Shown here piece after piece: positions 1 through 11,077 of a stretch of DNA of 64,000 nucleotides. The stretch's first letter is position 1; every line of letters starts with the position of its first letter. This DNA is from Coccinella septempunctata (lineage: Eukaryota > Arthropoda > Insecta > Coleoptera > Coccinellidae). Where the stretch lies: contig NC_058189.1 of the NCBI RefSeq assembly GCF_907165205.1, positions 18,660,001 to 18,724,000 of the forward strand. The letters are read 5' to 3'. The notes under the pieces were generated by a model. That model was not told the origin of the DNA and searched no databases. It saw only the letters and a program-made list of their open reading frames with translations. The position numbers and the translations under genes were made by a program.

Positions 1-320
1 TTCCTTATAAAACAAAACTTGATTCTGAAGTCCAATGTAAGAAGTGTTTGGGTCAATTAAGCACTGCATTTGGAGATAGAAGGGATATTGTAAGCTATGT
101 TTCAAGTTACAAACGTAAAAAAAATGGTTAATGCAGCAGCGTTTTTCTCTCTGATCAAATATTTCAGACATTCAAATTTTGTTGGTTTATGAGTACCATG
201 GTCTCTTGAAATCTCATAAAAGCAAAGAGTTTCATTTTTGCTTTTTTGAATAAGAGAAGCCCGATGATATGGCTTTATTTTTCAATCGTAGACGTTAAAA
301 AAATAATGTGTTCCTGCGAC

Positions 321-432
321 ACATTTCGGACGTTCCGAGAATTGTTCTAGAACCTAGAACTGCGCAAAACTGTTGCGCCCTAGTATCGAATACTCTGCGC
401 AGTTCTAGAACCATTCTCGGACTGTCCGAAAT
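321..432. repeat. Imperfect hairpin, copy A
   Basis: The two arms of about 38 nt (near 321-365 and 395-432) are inverted copies sharing a TTCTAGAA core, a GCGCA block and a TTCGGAC end. The copy B counterpart is at 33372-33476. Copy A has a 7-nt duplication (ctagaac) in the left arm that copy B lacks. A small MITE or a decayed palindrome are both possible; no target duplication was found. Confidence 0.7.
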
Positions 433-480
433 TCGAACCCGAATACAGCTATTCTATTGATGAATAAATTGGTAATGGTA

Positions 481-687
481 ATACCATTGTATGAAGATAA
501 TTCTGGTGCAGTTGCCATTGCTAAATACGGCAACTCCACAAAAAACTCTAAACATACTGAAGTGTAGTATCATTTAATTAATGAGAATTATGAGAAGGGT
601 GTGATTGATATTGTAAAGATGAAGTCTAAATTTAATTTAGCAGACATGTTGAATAAAAGTTTATATAAGAATTCCCAATTAGTATGA
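481..687 (+). pseudogene. Ty1/copia RNase H C-terminal remnant, copy A
   Basis: The frame reads as the C-terminal end of a Ty1/copia-type RNase H: LYEDNSGAVAIAK, then SKHTEV, a YH..NE segment and FNLADMLNKSL, matching the family pattern of DN.GAI.IA, SKHI..RYHF and QLAD.LTK. A TAG at 565-567 interrupts it and nothing upstream of this domain is visible, so it is a dead 3' fragment. The downstream purine-rich tract (about 794-804) followed by TGTTGTAAG at 805 looks like a polypurine tract and LTR start. Confidence 0.75.
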
Positions 688-804
688 ACCCAAAAATAAG
701 AATAAGTTTTTAAAAAACAGAGTGGAGTTAGGATTGGTTTAATTTTCTTGAAATGTGTTTTAGAATTTCATGTAAAGGATCTATATTATAGATTTAAGGA
801 GGCG

Positions 805-1620
805 TGTTGTAAGTGTCCGGATATGTATCTCATAAATACTATAATATTGACCTTATCAAAGTGTTTCGTGGCGCCACCAGTCATACTATATTCCAGTTTG
901 GCAACTCTGTGTTTAAGTCATTTTGAGTGACACATGTGATGATATTGACATATTTATAGGAAAAATCAGTCAGCCAGCCAGTTTTTGTAAAACGTTCTTC
1001 GAATAGAGATTGCAGATTTGATATGAATCTATAATTCAGTTAAGAGCAATTATGACCTATTTTCGAATAAGGAAAATGTTGACTGGAAATCGCATAACTG
1101 AAAAAAAATTGAAGAGAAATTCGAGGTTTTTTGATACCCTCTCAAAATTTGGAAATCGTCCGCAACTAAGCTTTTGCGTGCCTATTTTTATATGAAATTT
1201 TTTAAATAAAATTATTCAGGAAATATACTTAAAGTTTTGGACCTATCAAATTGTTCAACACCCCGTATATGGTCAACACTGTGTTTTGTACAATTAATTC
1301 AAGACAAAAAATCTTACTCCGAAGCAAATTAAGGTTATTTTCGTGACAAAAATTCTACTCTTTATTTACTAACAATATTCGAAATCACAATTATACTTTT
1401 TTCAGAGTGTTCATCAGAAATTTCAATTGATATCTATTTCAGGATCATAAGATAATTTCATTCGAAGCTTTGAGTATTCGATTAATACACTCAATGTTCA
1501 GAAGTACATATACTAAACTAAAGCTGTCTTTCTATATAGAATTTTTGTGTTCAAAGTTTCTCCGAAGAGAATGAGAACTATCGTATATTCCAACGGATTA
1601 AAAAACAATCATATATGAAT
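805..1620 (+). mobile_element. Probable copia LTR start and following sequence (unit 1, copy A)
   Basis: TGTTGTAAGTGTCC directly follows a purine-rich tract after the copia RNase H remnant, as a 3' LTR would. Equivalent starts lie at 3948, 33849 and 37365, one per tandem unit. I cannot place the LTR's right end (a CA terminus with target duplication), so the end given is arbitrary, set where copy A carries its private deletion. No gene is visible in this stretch. Confidence 0.4.
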
Positions 1621-2429
1621 GATCTTCCTTACAAAATACTTATTGCAGAAAAATCACGTGGTGAATAAGAATATCGTTAATGGAGATGAGGGGTTGAAAA
1701 AAATATGCGAAAAACAACTACATAGTGCTTCACATTATGTACAGAGTTAAATCGTCAACACTTTCTAATAGTGTTTTGGAAGGGTGGCAATTTCGAAAAA
1801 ATATTATATGATGTACCCTTAGTTATGTATTTTCATCGAAAAAGCGAGTCTGCCATTTATTCCCAGACGTATTTAAGAAGACTCTCGTTTTCTACAATTT
1901 GTCTTCTTTCCTTCGAATAATATGAATTTCTCAAGAAAATACAACAGAAATAAACCAGAATAGTCTGATTCAGAGTAGTTCGGAAATATTCACGTAAAAT
2001 ACATGTCATCAACTCTGTTGTTATGAAAGGCCTATTTTATGCAAATATTCTTCTAAAATTGTGCTTCGCCGGCCTTATTTGAGCCATATATAAAGCAATA
2101 AAAATTTCCGTTGTTCAATATAATTGAATTCTTGGAAATTATACCTACACCTATAAACCAGGAATTACACAGTTGTACTCCTTACCCTCTCAAAATTTCA
2201 GGTAATGATGATGAAAAAAGGGGGGTGTATTTAAATAAAAGGAGGATTCGATAAATACGAGTTTCATTTTGAACCCTACCGTTGAGTATTGTGTGTCTTG
2301 TGAAAAATTATCAAGAAATCTTCAGTATATCTATTTATTTGTGTTCTGTGATATCTATCGATAATAAGGTGAGTGAACATCAACATTAATTGTTTAAAAC
2401 TTAAAAGCTCACTTCCTCTCAACCTCATG

Positions 2430-2726
2430 TAAGTGTACGTTTATGGGAATCAGGACGGTGAAAAAAATCAGCAAATCTTAGCTAATTCCAACGTTTCGCA
2501 ACATATATTGTCGCTTCTTCAGGGCTAAAATATGTACCATCTATTTTTTGAAAGCATAATTTGACTTTGGTAAGTGTGTCTCAGTGCTTATCGTGACTCT
2601 GCAATTGTCTGTTTTATTATATTCATGTTGATTTGTTTTTTTTTCTGTGTGTGTTGTCGTTTTTCGTTTCTATTCACGATGATCTGTATTTTTTTCACCT
2701 TCCTAATTCCCATTAACGTACACTTA
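2430..2726. mobile_element. Tc1/mariner-like MITE, unit 1 copy A
   Basis: Inverted ends of about 40 bp begin AGTGTACGTT and continue through TGGGAAT and GGTGAAAAAAAT. They are flanked on both sides by TA, as expected for a Tc1/mariner target duplication. The element is about 300 bp with no coding capacity. Clade is inferred only from the TA flanks. Confidence 0.7.
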
Positions 2727-2930
2727 GATTAATTGTTTAACATGCTACACTTAATTGTTTAAATTGGTCCGGACATCCGGAAGAGTTGCCTACAAACTTT
2801 TTCACTAGTTCCGTACAATTAGTATAATTTTTCTCATTTCAAAAAACGAATGTGGAAATATGACTAGCTTGCGTGTTTATCCTGGATTTAGAAATTGGAT
2901 TCTGCGAATTTAATTGTTTTTTTAGGGAAA

Positions 2931-3310
2931 ATGTCTACAGTAATGTGCACATATGTTGGATGTTCTAAGAAAATATCCACCGAGAAATCCATCACATATT
3001 TCAGATTTCCAGTGAAAGATGAAGAACGTTGTCGAAAGTGGATTCAGCATTCTGGAAATACCGAGCTTTTAGGTAGGTAATCGTTTTATTCATAAACATT
3101 GTTTTCACTCCGGGTAATTACTGACGTGATAAACTTTTTGATTAATTTACTGCTGTCATATCGAATCAAAAACTAATATTCATCATATTTTCAGATATGG
3201 ATGAAAAACAATTGATATACAGAAAAATTTGCGAAGGGCATTTCGAACAGAATGCCTTCACTAACCATCTCCGTCAAAGATTGGTGAAGACAGCTGTCGC
3301 TATACACTGA
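2931..3310 (+). CDS. THAP-domain mini protein, two exons, 85 aa (unit 1, copy A)
   Basis: Join of 2931-3072 and 3195-3310, with a GTAGGT donor and a TTTTCAG acceptor. The predicted 85-aa product is almost exactly one THAP zinc-finger domain, a sequence-specific DNA-binding fold. C6 and C11, the FRFP motif (24-27) and W37 lie in or near exon 1; C60 and H63 (C-x2-H) and an AV motif at 81-82 lie in exon 2. The family pattern is C-x2-4-C-x35-53-C-x2-H ending in AVPT. The frame ends in TGA at 3308-3310, yet a good donor (GTAAGT) follows 20 nt later, so the ancestral gene probably had further exons. It may be a DNA-binding-only protein or a decayed P-element-type or host gene. A TTTTTTTAG acceptor-like site just before the ATG hints at an upstream non-coding exon. 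Confidence 0.65.
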
Positions 3311-5949
3311 GGAGTTCCAGGATTTTTCGGTAAGTTTGCGATTGATATGTTTGGTGTCAGGCAAGGATTATTTTTAGTGAGGCATTTCGTGTGAATCAGT
3401 TATTTAATCAACTAGGCTATAATGAAAGCGATTAATGATTGAGATATTTTAATTTTAATGTTCGAGATTATTCATCGCTCAATTAATGATCGAGTTGATT
3501 ACAAGATTTTTCCGTCGACCACATTTTGAATTGAATGTGAATTCCTGATTGCAAAAATTTTCTCTCGATACCTATCATAGAAATCATTTTATATATTATT
3601 ACTCTAGAATGCAAATCCAGTAGTAAAAAATTCGGCGAAAAATTGACAGTGGTCGTTAATACGAATGCGCATAATTAGTTTATGCAAGAAGGGTGTGATT
3701 GATATTGTAAAGATGAAGTCTAAATTTAATTTAGCAGACATGTTGAATAAAAGTTTAGATAAGAATGAGCATAAGTAAAACTATTATCAGGTATTTGGAT
3801 TATCCATTTCACCACTCCCTATTCATATGAACCCAAAAATAAGAATAAGTTTTTAAAAAACAGAGTGGAGTTAGGATTGGTTTAATTTTCTTGAAATGTG
3901 TTTTAAAATTTCATGTAAAGGATCAATATTATAGATTTAAGGAGGCGTGTTGTAAGTGTCCGGATATGTATCTCATAAATACTATAATATTGACCTTATC
4001 AAAGTGTTTCGTGGCGCCACCAGTCATACTATATTCCAGTTTGGCAACTCTGTGTTTAAGTCATTTTGAGTGACACATGTGATGATATTGACATATTTAT
4101 AGGAAAAATCAGTCAGCCAGCCAGTTTTTGTAAAACGTTTTTCGAATAGAGTTTGCAGATTTGATATGAATCTATAATTCAGTTATGAGCAATTATGACC
4201 TATTTTCGAATAAGGAGAATGTTGACTGGAAATCGCATAACTGAAAAACAATTGAAGAGAAATTCAAGGTTTTTTGATACCCTCTCAAAATTTGGAAATC
4301 GTCCGCAACTAAGCTTTTGCGTGCCTATTTTTATATGAAAATTTTTAACTAAAATTATTCAGGAAATATACCCCTAAAAGTTCTGGACCTATCAAATTGT
4401 TCAACACCCCGTATATGTTCAACACTGTGTTTTGTACAATTAATTCAAGACAAAAAATCTTACTCCGAAGCAAATTAAGGTTATTTTCGTGACAAAAATT
4501 CTACTCTTTATTTCGAAATCACAATTATACTTTTTTCAGAGTGTTCATCAGAAATTTCAATTGATATCTATTTCAGGATCATAAGATAATTTCATTCGAA
4601 GCTTTGAGTATTCGATTAATACACTCAATGTTCAGAAGTACATATACTAAACTAAAGCTGTCTTTCTATATAGAATTTTTGTGTTCAAAGTTTCTCCGAA
4701 GAGAATGAGAACAATCGTAAATTCCAACGGATTAAAAAACAATCATATAACCTTTAATATTGAATCACTTCATATAAGACATCAAGCAATTAAAACAGAA
4801 TTATTCTTCACCTCTAACAAGAACAAACAAATAAGGCAAAATCAAGATATTCCAATCTGCTCGATCGTTACCGGACCGTCTTGAACAGGGGGGGCCATAA
4901 AGTGTCATAAAACATAAAAGTTGAAAGTTTATTGCTTCTATTGTCGAGAAGGCCCTTATCACCATTCCAAATATTCTGTTACAAGAATAACGTCCCTGGC
5001 AACTCCTGCTTTTTTAAACGAAATAATATCTTTAAGTATTCTCAATGATAATATGTATCGAAATTTTCCTGAAAAAATTTTCTTCAGAATTAAAAAAATT
5101 AAGAATTATGAGAAAGAGAATTTTTGAAATATCTTCCTTACGAAAAATCACGTGGTGAATAAGAATATCGTTAATGGAGATGAGGGGTTGAAAAAAATAT
5201 GCGAAAAACAACTACATAGTGCTTCACATTATGTACAGAGTTAAATCGTCATCACTTTCTAATAGTGTTTTGGAAGGCTGGCGATTTCGAAAAAATATTA
5301 TATGATGTACCATTAGTTATTTTCATCGAGGAAGCGAGTCTCAAAGTTTCTGCCATTTATTCACAGAAGTACTTTAAGAAGACTCTCGTCTTTTACAATT
5401 TGTTTCTTTCCTTCGAATAATATGAATTTCTCAAGAAAATACAACAGAAATAACCCAGAATAGTCTGGTTCAGAGTAGTTCGGAAATATTCAGGTAAAAT
5501 ACATGTCATCAACTCTGTCGTTATGAAAGGCCTATTTTATGCAAACATTCTTCTAAAATTGTGTTTCGCCGGCCTTATTTGAGCCATGTATAAAGCAATA
5601 AAAATTTCCGTTGTTCAATATACATAATTGAATTCTTGGAAATTATACCTACACCTATAAACCAGGAATTAGACAGTTGTACTCCTTACCCCCTCAAAAT
5701 TTCAGGTAATGATGATGAAAAAAGAGGGGTGTATTTAAATAAAAGGAGAATTCGATAAAATATGAGTTTCATTTTGAACCCTATCGTTGAATAGTGTGTG
5801 TCTTGTGAAAAATTATCAAGAAATCTTCTGTATATCTATCATTTAATTTATTATTAATTTGTGTTCTGTGATATCTATCGAAAATAAGGTGAGTGAGCAT
5901 CAACATTAATTGTTTAAAACTTAAAAGCTCACTTCCTCTCAACCTCATG

Positions 5950-6246
5950 TAAGTGTACGTTTATGGGAATTAGGAAGATGAAAAAAATCAGCAAATCTTA
6001 GCTAATTCCAACGTTTCGCAACATATATTGTCGCTTCTTCAGGGCTAAAAGATGTACCATCTATTTTTTGAAAGCATAATTTGACTTTGGTAAGTGTGTC
6101 TCAGTGCGTATCGTGACTCTGCAATTGTCTGTTTTATTATATTCATGTTGATTTGTGTTTTTTTCTGTGTGTGTTGTCGTTTTTCGTTTTTATTCACGAT
6201 GATCTGTATTTTTTTCACCTTCCTAATTCCCATCAAGGTACACTCA
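5950..6246. mobile_element. Tc1/mariner-like MITE, unit 2 copy A
   Basis: This is the same element as at 2430-2726. The right flanking TA has become CA. A minus-strand open frame inside it (6045-6236) is incidental. Confidence 0.7.
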
Positions 6247-6450
6247 CATTAATTGTTTAACATGCTACACTTAATTGTTTAAATTGGTCCGGAAATCCGG
6301 AAGAGTTGCCCACAAACTTTTTCACTAGTTCCGTACAATTAGTATAATTTTTCTCATTTCAAAAAACGAATGTGGAAATATGACTAGCTTGCGGGTTTAT
6401 CCTGGATTTAGAAATTGGATTCTGCGAATTTAACTTTTTTTTTAGGGAAA

Positions 6451-6808
6451 ATGTCTACAGTAATATGCACATATGTTGGATGTTCTAAGAAAATATCCAC
6501 CGAGAAATCCATCACATATTTCAGATTTCCAGTGAAAGATGAACAACGTTGTCGAAAGTGGATTCTGCATTCTGGAAATACCGAGCTTTTAGGTAGGTAA
6601 TCGTTTCATTCATAAACATTGTGTTCACTCCGGGTAATTACTGACGTGATAAACTTTTTGATTGATTTACTGCTGTCATATCGAATCAAAAACCAATATT
6701 CATCATATTTTCAGATATGGATGAAAAACAATTGATATACAGAACAGAATGCCTTCACTAACCATCTCCGTCAAAGATTGGTGAAGACAGCTGTCGCTAT
6801 ACACTGAA
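6451..6808 (+). pseudogene. THAP mini gene broken in exon 2 (unit 2, copy A)
   Basis: Exon 1 (6451-6592) is intact and carries the C-x4-C and FRFP motifs. Exon 2 starts at 6715 but lacks 22 nt after ATATACAGA. That removes the C-x2-H zinc ligands and shifts the frame, so a spliced product could not fold as a THAP finger. A start a few codons upstream of the usual ATG (6415) is also open but precedes the acceptor-like site, so I do not use it. Confidence 0.65.
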
Positions 6809-8079
6809 GAGTTCCAGGATTTTTCGGTAAGTTTGCGATTGATATGTTTGGTGTCAGGCAAGGATTATTTTTAGTGAGGCATTTCGTGTGAATTAGTTAT
6901 TTAATCAACTAGGCTATTAATGAAAGCGATTAATGATTGAGATATTTTAATTTTAATGTTCGAGATTATTCATCGCTCAATTAATGATCGAGTTGATTAC
7001 AAGATTTTTCCGTCGACCACATTTTGAATTGAATGTGAATTCCTGATTGCAAAAATTTTCTATCGATACCTATCATAGAAATCATTTTATATATTATTAC
7101 TCTAGAATGCAAATCCAGTAGTAAAAAATTCGGCGAAAAATTGACAGTGGTCGTTAATACGAATGCGCATAATTAGTTTATTTTCTAGTAGAACGTTGCC
7201 GAATTTCTGAATATTCTGTCGATCGCATCCTATGCAGAGGGACCGGTGTTAACTTAGCAGCCACTTCAGATCTAGCGGCCGTTTGACCAGTGGCGTCGGG
7301 TACTTTTTTTTTCGCGTACTGTGCATACTGAAATCGTTATTAGGTCTCGGAAATGAATGAATTCTTTCAAACTCAGAGTGCTCATTCATTAGAATATCAT
7401 AAATACTATTTCAAAGATTTTGTATTCCTAGAATGTTGAAGTGTGAGTTCCAGCCGTGAAATGGATATTCGAAATATAATCGAAAATAGGTCTAAAAAAT
7501 GAATAAATGGTTTGAAATTCAGTGTACGTAATAAAAAAACACTATTGAACGATATTCCGACAGCTTTTTGATTTGCAAGACTTGGAAGGGTGACTTTCAA
7601 CCCCTCATCTCAGAGTCCACAAAATATTTCGAAAATCGGTCTAAAAAATGGATAAAGGGTTTGAAATTCGGTTTGCATATTTATAAGGCACTATATAACG
7701 ATATTCCAAGAGGTTTTTTTTATTTGCAGGACTTGGAAGGGTGAATTTCACCCCCTATTCTCAGAGTCCGCATAATAAATCGAAAATAGGTCTAAAAAAT
7801 GAATAAAGGCTTTGGAATTCGGTAGAATATGTATTTATAAACCCTCAAGAAACGATATTCCAATAGCTTTTTCATTTGCAGGACTTGGAAAGGTGAATTT
7901 CACCCCCCCCTTCTCAGAGTCCACAAAATATTTTCGATTTATTCTGTGGACTAGGAATATCGTTCTTTGAAGGTTTATAAATACATACACGTAATTTCAA
8001 ACCCTTTATTCATTTTTGAGACCCATTTTCGATGTTTTTTTTATTATGAGTAATAGGGGTGAAACCCATACAGCACATG

Positions 8080-8345
8080 ACGTCCAATGGACGTCCATTT
8101 TATATCCAAATGAAGTACAAACGTCCACGGACCTTATATGGAAGTCCAATGGATGTACATTTCTGGACATTTACTGTACGTTCATGAATGGACGTTTTAT
8201 GGATGTCCATTGTTCTTTAAATAAGGGATGTTGTACAAACATCCATATACGTCCCTTATTGGACATCCTGTGGATATACAAATCTGGATCTTAATTGTAC
8301 TATCAGAAATTGTACGTTGGTGTACGTCCATTCAACGTACATTTT
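8080..8345. repeat. Cluster of TGGACGTCCA-type half-palindromes, copy A
   Basis: Within about 265 bp the motifs GACGTCCA, TGGACGT, GGATGTCC, TACGTCC and ACATCCA recur many times in both orientations. A single further block (ATGGAAGTCCATTG) lies near 9104-9117. Such spaced inverted motifs can be protein-binding sites, for example for a transposase, but no function is shown. The copy B counterpart is 41450-41720. Confidence 0.55.
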
Positions 8346-8407
8346 TGGATCAACGTGAATTATCCAGGAATCTTTTGGATGTTCGGATCTGGATATAAAT
8401 ATATACT

Positions 8408-8975
8408 GTTTTGGTATGAGTTTTCCCAAAATAATATTGTTTCGTTTAGTTTGTTCAATGAGTATTGGAACCTAGAAGAAATTTTTGTTAATTCATAAGA
8501 AATTCATTCATCATAGATGCTGCGTTAGGATGGCATGAAAAAAAAAATATGGAACGTTGTCAGTCGGGAATTTTAGAAAAGTCAGTCGAAATAGTTTTGA
8601 GAAAAGTCACTTATTTAATTGAATGAATTGTTATCTGTTTCATAAGTTACGATTTCGATGATTGTTAAAACTAATTAATTTATAAAATAAATTCTTCCGT
8701 TTATTACACCCTTATTTATTTTGTACATAAACTTGTTATTCAAATCAACGGAATCGCAACTTATCGAAAACATTTAATTCTCAACTGACTTTTCTAAAAT
8801 TCCCGACTGACAACTTTCTATATTTTTTTATGTTTCCATGCCATCCTAACACAGCATCTATGATGAATGAATTTCTTATGAATTAACAAAAATTTCTTCT
8901 AGGTTCTAATACTCATTGAACAAACTAAACTAAACAATATTCCTTTGGGAAAACTCAAACCATAACAAAATCCCC
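8408..8975. repeat. Central long palindrome of the foldback element, copy A
   Basis: The left arm (about 8408-8690) and right arm (about 8715-8975) are diverged inverted copies. Matching blocks include GGAACCTAGAAGAAATTTTT, TCATAGATGCTG and GGGAATTTTAGAAAAGTCAG with their complements on the other side. The copy B counterpart is about 41783-42350. The RNA or single strand could form a stem of several hundred nucleotides. Confidence 0.75.
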
Positions 8976-11077
8976 AAAATTAAAATATTTATTCCCTAAA
9001 TTGAAAATTTTGGAAATAAGCATTTTAAATTTAACAACTTTTCTGTACGACAACTGGATGTGTCATTTTCGTGTATCCATAATTATTCATTTCTCAACAT
9101 TTTATGGAAGTCCATTGTACTTTAAATAAGGGATGTTGGAAATAACAGGAAGGTATATGCAAAGATATCTAAGTACCTACTCTCATTGAGAGTAGGTACT
9201 TAGGTACTGAGTGTGACAAACCCAGATGTTCCGCCCTCTCATAATTATTCCTTTTTTTACTCTGGAAATTTCGTCCCGAAGACCGAAACATTCATTTTTT
9301 GAGTTGCATTTGAGTGACACACAGTGAAATATAAAATCAGAACAGAATATCTAAGAGAAACTCATTAATCTGTAATCAGTGGATTTTGAAGTGGACTCGA
9401 CATATTTTGTAAATTTGTGAATATTTTGGCTTTAGCTTGTTGAACTACTTTTGAAACATAGTGTCTAGTTCTAGTTCCAGTGTGTGGTGCATATATTTGA
9501 TAGTAATGAGGTGAGTCGAAGTTTTTATTCTTGAGGGAAGTGGCAAATTTACGTGTAGATAGAAAAATATAATGTAATAATTCACCCTTCCATATCCTGC
9601 AAATAAAAAAGCTCTTGGAATATCGTTCCTTGAGGGTTTATGAATACATACATCGAATTTCAAACCCTTTATTCAATTTTCAGACCTATTTTCGAATTAT
9701 TATGTGGACTCTGAGGAGAGGGGGAGAAATTCACCCTTTCAAGTCCTGCAAATGAAAAAGCTCTTGGAATATCGTTCCTTGAAGGTTCATTAATACATAC
9801 ACCGAATTTCAAACCCTTAATCATTTTTTAAACCTATTTTCGAAATATTTTGTGGACTCTGAGAAGAGGGAGTGAAATTCACCCTTCCAAGTCCTGCAAA
9901 TGAAAAAGCTCTCGAAATATCGTTTCTTGAGGGTTTATGAATACATACACCGAATTTCAAACCCTTCATTCATTTTTTCAGACCTATTTTCGATTTATTC
10001 TGTGGACTCCCAGAGAAAGGGGTGAAATTCACCTTTTCAAGTCCTGCAAATGAAAAAGCCCCTTGAATATCGCTCCTTGAGGGTTTATAAATACATACAC
10101 CGAGTTTCAAACCCTTTATTCATTTTGTAGACCTATTTTCAATTTATTTTGTGGACTCTGACAATGGGGGTTGAAATTCACCCTTCCAAGTCTTGCAAAT
10201 AAAAAAGCTCTCGGAATATCGTTCCATGAAGGTTTATAAATACATACACCGAATTTCAAACCCTTTATTCATTTTCGAGACCTATTTTCGATGTTTCTTT
10301 TATTATGAGTAATAGGGGTTAAATTCACCCTTTCAAGTTCTGCAAATGAAAAAGCTCTTGGAATATCGTTCCTTGAGAGTTCGTTAATACATACACCGAA
10401 TTTCAAACCCTTTATTCATTTTTGAGACCTATTTTCGACTCGATTTTCGATGTTTTTTTATTATGAGAAATAGGAGTTAAATTCACCCTTCCAAGTTTTG
10501 CAACTAAAAAAAGCTCTTGGAATATCGTTCCTTGAGGGTTCTTCAATACATAAACGGAATTTCAAACCCTTTATTCATTTTTTAGACCTATTTTCGATTC
10601 ACTCTGTGGACTCCCAGAGGAGGGGGTAAAATCAACCCTTCCAAGTCTTGCAAATGGAAAATCTCTCGGAATGTCGTTTAATAGTGCTTTATAAATATGT
10701 AAACCGAATTTCAAGCCCTTAATTCATTTTTTAGACCTATTTTCGAATCATTTTGTGGACTCTGAGAAGAGGGAGTGAAATTCACCCTTCCAAGAGCTGC
10801 AAATGAAAAAGCTCTCGGAATATCGTTCAATAATGCTTTTTAATTACGTACACTGAATTTCAAACCCTTCATTTATTTTTTAGACCTATTTTCGATTATA
10901 TTTCGAATATCCATTTTACGGCTGGAACTCACAACTCAACATTCTAGAAATAAGAAATCTTTGAAATAGTATTCATCATCTTCTAATGAATAAACACCCC
11001 GAGTTTGAAAGAATTCATTCATTTCCGAGACCTAATAACGATTTCAGTATGCAGAGTACGCGAAAAAAAAGTACCCG

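Larger units (their letters stand above)
594..3683. repeat. Tandem unit 1 (copia end / MITE / THAP), copy A
   Basis: This is the first of two direct repeats. It starts at the shared motif GAAGGGTGTG in the copia remnant and ends at ATAATTAGTTTAT. It carries the copia end and LTR start, a Tc1-like MITE and a THAP mini-gene. It is about 400 bp shorter than unit 2, mainly because about 372 bp is missing near 1618 that is present in the other three units. Confidence 0.85.
3688..7181. repeat. Tandem unit 2 (copia end / MITE / THAP), copy A
   Basis: This is a direct repeat of unit 1 in the same orientation. It begins with a shorter copia segment (only the motif ending LADMLNKSL, 3688-3780) and ends at the same ATAATTAGTTTAT sequence. 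Two open frames inside it (about 4681-4884 and 4921-5127) recur in the other full-length units, but they have no recognisable domain and are not called as genes. Confidence 0.85.
7297..11077. mobile_element. Foldback-like element with arms of ~150-bp repeats, copy A
   Basis: Terminal inverted repeats begin CGGGTACTTTTTTT at 7297 and end in the complement at 11077. The homology runs inward for about 200 bp and then into arrays of a ~150-bp unit (phrases such as CACCCTTCCAAGTC, GGAATATCGTTC and CAAACCCTTTATTC). About three units lie in reverse orientation at 7490-7900, and about nine in forward orientation at 9580-10900 (phrases at about 9656, 9803, 9952, 10108, 10254, 10398, 10559, 10710, 10856). 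The centre is a long palindrome. No transposase is visible. The layout resembles Foldback elements, whose long inverted ends are tandem arrays; no clear target duplication was found. Confidence 0.7.

Noticed and set aside
748..930. Open frame of 60 codons repeated at 748, 3891, 33792 and 37308 as a possible conserved small protein
   Set aside because: It recurs only because the DNA is duplicated. It spans the end of the copia remnant, the purine tract and the presumed LTR start, begins with a non-ATG codon, and shows no domain.
4681..5127. Two open frames (67 and 68 codons) conserved in three tandem units
   Set aside because: There is no recognisable motif, they start with non-ATG codons, and their sequence is as AT-rich as the surroundings. 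One unit has deleted them entirely.
9580..10900. CRISPR-like array
   Set aside because: The units are about 150 bp, diverged, without distinct short repeats and unique spacers, and form the arm of an inverted-repeat element in a eukaryotic genome.
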